Positions 24,501 through 36,500 of a stretch of DNA of 64,000 nt are shown here, one piece after another. Position 1 is the stretch's first letter. Each line of letters starts with the position of its first letter. The notes beneath the pieces are model-generated. The model had not been told where the DNA came from. It searched no databases and was given only the letters and a program-made list of their open reading frames with translations. Source of the DNA: Amphibalanus amphitrite (Eukaryota > Arthropoda > Thecostraca > Balanomorpha > Balanidae); contig NW_024881532.1 in the NCBI RefSeq assembly GCF_019059575.1, positions 1,116,001 to 1,180,000 on the forward strand, written 5' to 3'. The position numbers and the translations under genes are program-made.

Positions 24501-27500
24501 ACCATGTTTCTATATAAACAGTCGATAGAACTTACTAGAATCGACTTTTCCTGGACTAATACCGGTTTAAGTCGGAAATCACCGATCATCTAAAGCTCTA
24601 CCTCCCGTTAGTTAAGATAGCGCAATAATCTCAAACATGAAATTCCGCAGCGGCTGACGTAAGAGCATCACGAGCTGTCTGACGCACGCCCAGGGGGGCG
24701 ACACGGCTATTCGCGCAATGTATTAATTTATGGGCCGCGCGGGGCCTCGCGATGACGCGGCTGGAGGCAACTGCTCAGCGCGCTAGGATACTTCTGGCGG
24801 GGCGGGGCGCTGAACGGTGTGCAATGAATGGGTTATGGTCGGGCCGACAGAGATGAGGTATTGAATTTGAATTGACATCAGCAATCGGGTGGGGAAGGAG
24901 AACGTTCCTAATCGAGCTTGGGTTGGGGAAAGCCGAAAATATCGCGATCGGCTCATAGCTCAGACAGGGCCGGGTGCCGTACCATGTGTTGTATACATAT
25001 TTAGGCGGGCAGACAGAGATGAGTTATTGGATTTAAATTCACCTTACCATCGGTTTCTGGAGGGGTTTGAAAATGGTTTTAGTCAAGCTCGGAGTGGGGT
25101 AACCCACTGGCGGATCCAGGGGAAGGCATTTGGGGCAAATGTCTTCCCCCACATTGGCAGCGCCCGAAATCGCTTTTCGAGAATCAAAGAAAACTTCACA
25201 ACTTTTCTGAGGAAATGTTGGTTAATCACACTGCACAGCAGTGCGCAAGGAATCGAAATCAGAGTTTTTTTTTAATTAATTCCGAGAAACCTTTTTGGGG
25301 TAAGCCCCCGCAGTGTCCAAGACCGCTTCCTGGATCCGCCAGTTGTGAATAAGTCACGGTCGATACCGAGCTTCGGCGGGACCAGGCGCTGTATACGTTG
25401 TTCTTTCAATGAAGAGGTGGACAGACACCTAGCCCCACATCCTACTGCTATGCCCGTGCTTCTGTGGGTGAAGCACTAAAGCATCACGGAATCCCACAGG
25501 ACCTGCGAGTCGACGAGGTGGGCCGCTTTGGCCGCCGGGTACTGCAGCTCCCTGGAGTTGCCTGGGACCGATGGCAAAACAACAGCTCCGGCGGTGCCCC
25601 TATGGGCCGTAGTAATTAGCGAATTCCTGTAATGTAGAGATCATATCCTCAATAATCTCCATTACCATTTTATATTCCTAAACAGTATGACAGAACAATT
25701 ATGCTTGCCTACGTTCAGGCATTACCTCTGATGGTCATACGTCCAGTACAACATGTGTTGTCTGTCAAACAACAATCGACGACGGGATCTCTTCTCATTA
25801 TCTCTTAAGCCATCGGTTGTCAATTCACCCACCCCGTTTCCCTAAAAATAGACGGTCAGATTCGGCCTGGGTCCTTACGACCCCTCTAGATTCGCCAGAG
25901 ACGGGATCGGATCGCCGTTATTGCACCCGTCTTAGTGTCTTTAATACTATGACAGCTTCGACCACGGACTTCGGACGGGGTGATCGTTCCACGAATGTAC
26001 GAACCATCCAGGCCTAGAGTGCATCGAGGTTTAAAAGAATGCAGTCTGTAGATCAATAAACATAACAATGGTGGTATACAACCACATTAAAATATCTCCC
26101 CGGCTCCCGCAACGTTCCAACGCCCCTCCGTTATGCATTCGCCTTGTGTGTCCGCCGAGCCGGCTTGCCTCCAATGACGTCATCGGCCGGCCGGCGGCGT
26201 TCAAGGTCAAACGGCTGGTGTCCTTACCTGGAGTTCTATAGCCTTGCGCACGCCATGACGGCGGAAGGGGAGGGTTCAGGGTTGCACTGCACTTCAGTAG
26301 GTATAGTCGACTACAGAATGATGTTCCACTCCTCAGAAGCTATCAGTTGACCGGAGCGCAAGTTGTGCCGTTTATCATGCAATTAAGCGTGTCGATTGTG
26401 AGCATTGGGACGAAGCTATAATTTGTGAACTCAGCCCGTGTGATGCGGCACAGCCTACCACTCCAGGCAAATAATTGCCTGTGAAAAGTGGAACATCATT
26501 CTGTAGTCGACTATACAACGTACACGGGGCAAAGGAAAGGGCGGGGGAACTCACTGCCAGCTCCATGACGGGCCACGTGTTGCCGGCGCGCAGCGACTGC
26601 ATGTCCATCTCGGAGCTATCCTCGCTGCTCATCAGCGGCTCGGCAATCATCTTCCTCTCCAGGTTCACCGGCGTCACCTTCAGGCGGTACTGGAAAACAC
26701 GCGGAAGTGTGGGTCAACTGATCGGTTCATGTGCGTATGCACTATACATAAGACCGGCTGAAAAATGGGGGAATACATGGGTGGAACACAGCACGCCAGG
26801 GCACATGAGGCCGGGTGAATAAAAGGGTGAATAATAAGTTCATATAGGTATCCGACCACTGGCCAGCATTCATAACGAATCCATCTGATTAATTTTCATC
26901 GCCACTCTTTCCATTGGCTTGCTTCTATGACTGAGATAAAAATAAATTTTCATGGCGGATACCTCAATATATTCTCTACAACAAAAGTCATATTAACGGG
27001 GTAAATTTAAGGCAATGACAATGAACAGCCGTGGGAAAGCAATAAAGTTCCACCAATCAATACCTCCGTCTGACTCCTGGGTGATCACAACAAGTCGGCC
27101 TGACAGGATCAATTGCGGCGTAAGCGAAGACGGCGGCGTCCCCGGTCGCCGGGGTCCCGAGCGGAGACGGCCGGACTGACGGCTGAGACGCCGCATGTGT
27201 CAGCAGCGTGGCCGAATGCCAGCCAAAGGGTTCTGTCGCCGGCGCCCGGCACAGGAATCAGGGACCGAGCGCTGTCAGTCACCCGTCCTCGGTCTTTTGA
27301 CTGGACCTTCTGACATTTGACCTTCTCAGAAAAAGTTTTTTAGGTGAAATACAATTCGCCTCATTGGGTTTTGCGTCCAATGTTTTCCATCTCTCAACTT
27401 TTTGGAAGTTCGACGGGGGGGGGGCCGAAGATGCCGCTCCCCCAAAATGGGTGTGGTCGGTTGAATACCACAGCAGAGCGCCAGCTCTAAAAAGAAATCG

Positions 27501-30500
27501 CTAGTAACTACCTAATAAGTGAGAAGTTGTGACGTCACCGTCGGCACCGCTAATCCGATTTGTAAACTGATCGGGCGCATGTTTACCGTGCGGTATCAGG
27601 TGTCTGGGGAGTGGCAAACGACCCGCAGTCAGATCGAGTGACTCCGCGCGACAGCCCCAGCGATAAGGGCCGCCAAGGATCGCCGTAGGACTGCCGGGCC
27701 CTCCGAAACCCTCAATGGGATCGAGTGACCCAGTGGCCCTCAGCAAAATCGAGTATGTAGCTCTCTGTGACCCACAATTGGATATAGTGACCTTTCGTGA
27801 CTCACATTAGGATGAAAAGGCCCCACGTTACCCGTAATAGGCTAGTGAGGCCCTCCGTGACCCGCCAAGGGTTAGAGTGGCCTTTTATGACCCACTGTAG
27901 GATCGAGTGGCCCTTTTTGACCCGCAGTCGGATCGAGTAGCCCTCTATTGCTCATCACATCACAGACCAGGTGACCATCTATGGCCCCCGTAGGATAAAG
28001 TCCCTCCATGGTCCGTAATAGGCTCGAGTGACCCTCCGTGCAGGTCGAGAGATATGGGGCTGCCGGGGATCACTCTAGGATCACCTATTCCTCCGTGATC
28101 CGTCGTAGGACCACCAGGCCCGGCCTTCCCTGATCCGGGCCAGTTCAAATTCCCTCCGTGGCTCACAGTCAGATCCAGTGGCCCTCCTTGACCCTCGTAA
28201 GATCGAGAGGTCCTCTGGGGCTCCCGTAGGATCAAGTGGTCCTCCTTGGCAAACGTAGCGATAACAAATGTCGACAAGGACGGTGTGGAGAGCACAACGG
28301 TCACCAAAAGATATGTGACAGGACACAGAGATATGCTGTATAGGACACGGACGGAGGACAGAAGAGAACTGCGCAGAAGATAGTGCTACATTGGCGGAGT
28401 AGCTCTGGTGCAAATCGGCAAAGAGTATGCTGACGATAGAAGCGACCGGCCCAATTCAGTGATGGGTTTTGGCAGAGCGCAGCGCGAGGGGCCGCAAGTC
28501 GCAACACGCCTAAATTGAGCAAGCATGACGTCCACTTCTCACACTTGTGAAGTGTGAACCTACATTTTAATGCCTAACTATACGAGTATATGGGAGCTCG
28601 ACTTTTCGGCAAGCGCCACATCTGTGCTGCCGTCGCGCTTGATCCAGATTTGACACAGGTGGCCGAAGTTCCGGTCCGCGTTTGATATTCACATTTGTTT
28701 TCTGAGAAACACATTTCTATGCCGTTCGCACGCAAAAATTTGATGAGACATATGGACTGGTCGGAGTCACGTAACCGTCTCTTAAAAAAAAACTTTTAAC
28801 GACGGGTTGGCGGTATTCGTATCTGAAGCACTGTGCTCGTGAGCACTTTTCGCTTCTGCATTTTGGACCCTTCCGTGCCGTGCTATATCACATCAATAAG
28901 GTCATTCAAGCTCATTATAATTTTTCGTAACAGCTCCCGATCAAAGTGTGCTAGCGAATCGGGAGAGGCACCAAGGTAGCTACGAGTGAACTGCCAAACC
29001 AAATTGTATGGAATATGAACTTCCCCATCAGTTTCCTCCTGACCTGGTTATTTCTGACCTGATCTTGACCTCTTAAATGACCTTGCCGAATAAAAAGCAC
29101 CTATACAATTGTGCGAAGTCGTATAAAACAAACGCGATGGGACCAATATAGCTTTTCTGCGACCATTTTGACGAAGTTTACAAAAAAGCGAACACCGACC
29201 CTTGGATCCTCGACCTGACCTCCGAGGTCACTGGTAGACAACGAGACCTGAGACTGGGTACCAGTTGCTGCGTCTCGTAAGGGCGCACACGCCCTTTTCT
29301 GCGCAGCTCTAGCTAAATTTTAGGGGCTTAGAGGTGAGGGAGGTCAGTCTCAGAAGGCCCTCACCGAGATAAGAGAGACTCATGCTAGTCTGAGAAGACA
29401 TCACACCGCGCCGATCTGAGAGAACCCAGTAGGTTTCGGTTATCAGTAATCAGTGTACCTACCACCACTGGATCCCTTCAACTAACTCACTAATAAACCA
29501 GCACCACTCATCAACAGTGTCCCAGGCCATCCAGTGTCCAATCCATAAACAAGCCTATGATCAATACAGTATAACCAACCGTCTAAAAGTCCCCAAGACA
29601 AGACGAGCGCCCGCTGCGTGGCAGTCTTTCCTCACTTCACGCGGCGATAGCGACAAAAGAACCCTTAGGTAAATTATATAACTTGACAAATGATAGTTCA
29701 GACTTCAGAGTTGTTTGGTGGAGTTTGGCGCATTCAAATACGTCAAAACGTCAGATATTTCACCGTTTCCGCTCACCTTTCTCTGTCGCTTCTTCCACAG
29801 CTCGACCGGGTTGGCGTAGAGTTTCAGCTGCACCACGGACTCGACGCTGAGCCAGCCGCGGTCCACGTGGCGCATGGGCGTGATGCAGCCGAAGTGGTCC
29901 AGCTGGTCGCAAGCGGTGTCGTCCTCCTGCAGCGCTGGCGACACGGGCCAGTGGGGGGCGTCGGTCAGCCCCGGCCCGCCGGCCTCCATCGCCGGCGCCG
30001 GCGCGCGCCGCTCTGGACCCCTCCACGGGATGCACTGCTTAGGGCCCATTGTGGCCTAATAAGTCGACCGAACCCGACCGACAGATTGCTGCTCGATGAG
30101 GATCGTTACACGGAGCGGGTGGAGACGTCAGCGAATAAGACGAAATCAAAACGAAAATGAATGGTTGGCCGCAAGGAAGTCGTTTATTAGGTTTGTTACA
30201 TAAAAAATATATTACTGGGCTAATAAATGGTGTGTCGAATTAAATGCTAAAAAGTAACATTTTTTCGAAACATAGGCCAACATGAAAAGTACAACGTTAA
30301 AAATAAATAATTGAACACATGCTCCACGTGCAAAATCAGAAAACAATCGTCCGAAATTGGATGAAAATTTCGAAGCTATTTGCATTGAAGCAAGGCGTGC
30401 AAAACCATTTTCGATAAAAACCATAAAACGTATTATAAGAGTCATAACAAAACGAAATACACGCCAATGCATTTATCTACTCATAAGTGATCGTGTTTCG

Positions 30501-33500
30501 CAAACAATCCGATTTTAACAAAACAAATAGCCGGCAGCTATAAAAAATACGTCGAAGTAAATCAAATACCTACATGTGAATTGAATCAACAACGTGTAAA
30601 TGTCTGTGATTCTAAAGTGCTTTGAGGAGTTTCATTTCTCAAATTATCGATTTTCGGCTCTTTTTTTGCGTTGAGCTTCGATTCCGCTTTTCGTTTGATC
30701 CAAGGCCATATATAGGGTTTGATTGGTTTGATCGCTTCTTGAAAAGCATTTTTAGCGTTTGTTTTATTTGGTTTTGCTTGATACGCGACCAGATGATGGC
30801 CCATCTGTCCGATCACGGTTTGATCTCCAGCCACCAACACGGTTTCCGCCCTGGGAGATCATGCGTGACTCAGCTGCTGGAAGTGTTGGACTCATGGACA
30901 AGAGATCTGGACGATGGAAAACCCGTGGACGCTATCTACCTTGACTTCCAAAAGGCCTTTGATTCGGTCCCCCACCAGAGACTTTTGGTCAAGTTAGAGG
31001 CCTATGGCTTCACTGGCAAGCTCTTAGCCTGGATTAGGTCATTCTTGACGGGTAGGAAACAGCAGGTGATACTCGAGGGTAGACACTCAGAGTGGTCGGA
31101 TGTGACCAGCGGAGTCCCTCAGGGCTCAGTACTCGGCCCTCTGCTGTTCCTCATCTACGTCAATGACCTGCCGGACCGGATCCAGTGTGACATCAAGATG
31201 TTTGCCGATGACACCAAGCTTTACGCTGGGGTCCGAACCAGAGCCGACGCTGACCGCCTCCAGGCTGATCTGAATGAAATCGCTAGGTGGTCAAACACCT
31301 GGCTGATGCCCTTGAACAAAGGCAAGTGCAAGGTCCTCCACATCGGCCACTCAAACTGCGAATTTGAGTTCACCTTTGACTGCGCCCCTCTAGCCAGCTG
31401 CACTATCGAGAAAGACCTCGGAGTACAAATCGACTCCGAACTGAAGTTCCGAGAGCACGCGGCCTCTGCTGTGGCTAAAGCGACCCAGATCCTAGCAGTC
31501 ATCCGACGAACGTTTGCTCTCCTTGACGAGACCACGCTCCCATTACTTTACAAGACGCTGGTACGTCCTCACCTCGAATACGGCAACCTAATATCGGGCC
31601 CTTTCAACAGACACGACCAGCGTCTGGTCGAGCGCGTGCAGAGAAGAGCCACTCGGCTGGTTACCAACATCCGCGGCAAACCGTACGAAGAACGCCTGCG
31701 TTGCTTGAACCTCCCGTCCCTCTACTACAGGCGCAGAAGAGGTGATATGATAGCAACGTATCAACTCCTGCACAGTGGTATGGACATTGAGGCAGGCAGT
31801 TTCTTCAAGCCGGGAAACACTACTACAAGAGGCCACTCGTTGAAGCTCATGAAGTTTCCGGCTGCATCCCGCGCTCGGAGAAATGCCTTCGCTTCCCGGG
31901 TTGCCTGTGCACCATCCCTGAACGTCTTCAAGGCAAGACTCGATGCGCACTGGTCGTCAATCACGTTTACCATACACGACACAGACTGAGCTATGCTTGA
32001 CACCAGGAGCTCGCCAAGATCGGGTCCTACAGGCCTTACAGCCTAAAAAAATCCCGTTACCGAAAGGTAAGGTAAGGTAAGGTAAGTTTTATTTTTATGC
32101 TTACTCGTAAACACGCGCCATGGGTGGCTGGACGTGCCCCAATTGTACAAGATCAACATCGAGGCAATTGATTGCTGAATCTATAGCGTCTGATGCCGAT
32201 ACTAATCAATGACCATCCATAATCATGCATACACAAAGGTTCTGCATTAAACCTATTAGTGGCAGGCTCTGGCTACTCCTATTAGTGACAGGGGGCTGTT
32301 TAGGACCCCCCTTGATATCTGGAGATCCAACTGGCCGATTTTTTAAATTGAAACGGCATTCGATTCCCCTTAACGTGATCTACATTTTGAAAAAAAGAAA
32401 AGTCCCAAAAAAGCAAATAGGGGGCAGTGCATTTTTAAAACTGCAAATTTCAGAGGCTTCTTAAACTGCTCACCACGGCCATGTTTTTCAAAGGATTTTG
32501 ACGCAACGACTGCCAATCGATGCAGAATGAACCGGAAATTAGCATGCATCATTAAAATGGGCATTTAAAAAATCATAGGTGGATACAGGTAAATGTATCT
32601 GGATTCTGGGAGGTACTTAAAATACATCAAAATTCGGGTTTTCCGTTGTGACATTACCAAAACGGATTGACGATGGTCTTTTGATGTTACAAAATGTGTG
32701 ATAGAATGACTAAAAGTAGATTGGTAATTCACAGGCGGCGTCAGGGCACTGAAGTTGGAGGTGAAATTGACCTCCCTTTCTGCTTTCCTGGAATCGCCAA
32801 TGATCCATCTCTTGCTCACTTGTGAACCTGTAATACCTACAAATAATGTTGATGCACCTACAAATTGAATACCTACAGTTATAATGCACCAGTATAGTGA
32901 TCTTCACCCAAATGACTTGCTTCATGAATAGGACCTCCCAATTCCCGATGCCCTGGAACCGCCCCTGATAAAGGTATCTTGAAAATTTCAGAGGATGTGC
33001 CCAGTTTAGTTCTAAGAAAAGTCAGAAATTTCAGCATCCTAGCTCCAGCCGTTTTGAAGATATTCTCGAAAAACCTGAGGGGTGCCGGGTGGATGACAAC
33101 AACCCCGTGCCACTAATAGGGTTAATAGCATCTAGATTAAGATATCAAAATGTCCGGTGACCTCCGGATAATGTAAATGTATTAAAATACACCATCAGAG
33201 ACGTAGAACCGGAGCCATCATTTCCACCTGTGCTGCTTGGCTAACCCTACATACGGTGTTTGGTAGGTAAACCAGTCCAGCTGCATGACAAATTGCCGGT
33301 ATATGGCTCTCTGCAGCCCATCAAACTCGGGTAATCGGCACAGGTTAGACGGTGCCGAGGAAAATCGGTTGAGCACTCAGCAGTGAACAGCCGAACAGCT
33401 GAACGTAACAGCCCCCAGTCATCAGGCACTGAGGCCCCATTCTGCCGCAAACCGCCGGTGGCTTATGTGCGCAGCACTTCTACCATTGTGGCGCAACGGT

Positions 33501-36500
33501 TCGGCAGCTGTGCAGAAGTCAACCACCCGAGCGAACAGACGACACAATGCGATACTGCGCACACCACATGTGCACACCGCTTGGTCATCGGACCGATGAA
33601 ACTAGCTCGTTCAGTGACGGTTCACTTACGTTCAGGACCAATTTCCGCCATAAAATATACGCAACCTAAACTGTGTCCTCTTTGGAGCACTCTAAATTAA
33701 AGAAAATCGATTGAAAAGAGTGTCATCCGAATTAGTGACGCACACGCTGCGGTGCATCACAGCAAGAAGAAATAAGTGCATTGATTACCGACGTGCTGCG
33801 CCAATAAATCATTACTTGTATTCCACTGCAGGTTAAATAAGACAAACAACCCCCAACCCCCAACAGCCCCTCCTCCTATCACCAGCAGTCCCTCCCCAAC
33901 CTCCAACAGCTCCTCCCCCCACCACCGACAGTTCCTCCCCCAAACCCCACACCCAAACCACCACAGTACTCACCTGCGGCGGGTATTTTGCGCGGCGCCA
34001 GGTCGGTCTCCCAGCGGCGCGCCACCACCTTTCTCTGGCCGTCCACGTGCAGCAACATGCACACGCAGTAGCGGTAGAACACATCCTGGTCGGTGCGCAG
34101 CGTCACAGACGTCCTCCACACGGGCCTGCACGCACACACACACACGGGAGGACGTGACGCATTGTAAAACAACGTAACGAACGAAAGCAAATGATTTGTG
34201 CCGGGTGTACTTTGAAGTGAACTAGCAAACGGCAAACGCTGATGTTGATAACTGAATGTCATCACATTCCATTGAAATCGCATGCATTTTGCTACACTTT
34301 TTGGTCCTTAAAACACTTTTGGAGTGTTTTATTTCAAAATGCTTAAAAGCCGACGATACAAAACAGTCTCGATGTTTTCGCTCATCATCGCCAACCATGA
34401 ATAGTAAATGACGACCTTTGTGACCCCCTACCTCGCCTGAAAAGAGGCAAGGCTGGAAAGAAGCAAAGATGCATAACGCATGCATCTTTGCAAAAGATGC
34501 ATATGCATAACTACGAGCAAACGTTTGCCTTCCTCAAGCTCTGCGGCACTGAGGGCGTCAGACTGCTCCTAGACTACGTAGCGTAAGCGCCATTGGTAGT
34601 TGTTCGAATAAAAATTTACAAGCTGTCACTATTTGATAAAGACGTGGTCATTAAAAGCTATCGAGCAATCAATATCTCGAAAATTTGATAGCTATCGAGG
34701 TAAATGAAAAGTTATCGAATTCGTATATCAAATTTTCATAATTTTCTATAACGGGATTAACACAATGGGTCAAAGCTTACGATCTACAATACGTAGCCGC
34801 CTAATTAACGGCGTCTTAGGTTGTATGAAGGTACAAAAACAACAGTCAACACCAAAAATTTATCGATGTTTCCTCGTACGGCATGCATTGGAGACATTAT
34901 AATTTTCGGCTGTAATTAGGAAACCGTTAGATGTCATCATGACAGCCAATCCACACTACGTTGAGTTCTCATGAACCAGATTTCCTTTTCAAGGCTGTGC
35001 GGAAAACAGGAGTGTCCTGGGTCACAGTTGGCAATGACCCAAATAGGCCCTAAATGGACCACCTCGGGCCTCCGTCACCTCCAGCGGTGCCACTTACAGT
35101 GATGAAACCAGACTAGTATTCTGAGAAGATGTCGAACAAGGGGCGGGTCTGACGGAGAGCTCACTGCGCAGAACAATGGTTCTTCATTACGGTGGGGGCA
35201 ATTTGCCGCACTAACAACTTCTCCGGAATTGTTCACAACGTGTAGAGACGTAAGAAACATAGAGACGTTCAAAAGATCTGGGTAACAGAAGTCATAGGCA
35301 GATGCAGAAAGACGGTCTCGGACGCGGGGGAGGGACATACCTGCATTTGGATTTGCCCCAAATCCAAGTGCTCCTCCCCTTGGATCGACCCGTGGGAGAA
35401 GTGGAATATTTGAAAAATCTTTCTGATCGATCAGAAAGCGATATCCAGAAAGCAATATCTATATCCCGTATATCGCACGACGTTAGGTTGCACGCATCAA
35501 CACCAAACAGTTTATTTTCTATTACCTACAGTTTAATTACGCCAATAACTGCTCAAACAAGATTTTCCTATAGAAAAAGAAACATTCCTCACCAATTATC
35601 CCAGAAACGAACCAGGTGACCGTGAATGTGTCCTGGAACATGTCCAAATGGTCCTAAGACAAGCTTAAATGGGACCAAGGACGACAGGAAGCGGGCGAAA
35701 CATAGTGTGTGAGTGTGTTTGTGTTTTACTAGCGCTGTTTTTTTTTCAACTTAATGTTATAGTCACGAAGGACACATAAAAAATAAAGGATGGCTAAGGA
35801 TATAGTTTCCGTCCTTAACAGGACTGTTTTGTATAAAAAATATAACATCGCACCCATATCGTAAAGTTAAAAATAATTGACTTATTTTTATTATTTTATT
35901 TTTTACTACTTATTTAATTACTATTTAATTTAATATTTTATTACTTATTTAATGTCGTTTTTCCGCCTATTAGCCGAGAGACTTACACTAAACACATATG
36001 CCGAGCTACCGTTACAAGCATTCACAATACTATGATTATGACGTGACATGTGGCTGGTGAGCAAAACAATGGGTTCAAGTGACAAATGAGGAATGATGAA
36101 ACGTGAAGAAACAGAAAAACTGTGCGTGTCTCATTATCTAAAGTGATTGAAATCAGTGCCTTGAAGAAGAAAAACTATAGTTCGTTTTTTTTTTCAAAAG
36201 GACGCTGGCTCAAAGTTCAATATCGAAGCTCTCACGTGAGTTTTGGCAGCTTCAGTGTCTGGCGAAGAATTTCTTACCGAAAAAATAACCGATTTCAAAT
36301 TGTGCACGGTAAGTAGCTGGAAATTGTTTCTTAAAAATGAGCATACTATGATGACGTCACTGGTGGCAGCAGGCACCCAAATGTCCGTGCAATGGGACAA
36401 GTGTCAACGAATTTGGGTGAAACTTAGTTTTTCACTGTTGCCGAGCTTATAATCGAGCAAGCAGTTCCGTCCATGATAGTTATAAGTTACATTGCAATAC

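Noticed and set aside
30622..30769. First 50 residues of the long LINE frame
   Set aside because: They lie outside the 9-bp target duplication, so they are host intron read in frame by chance.
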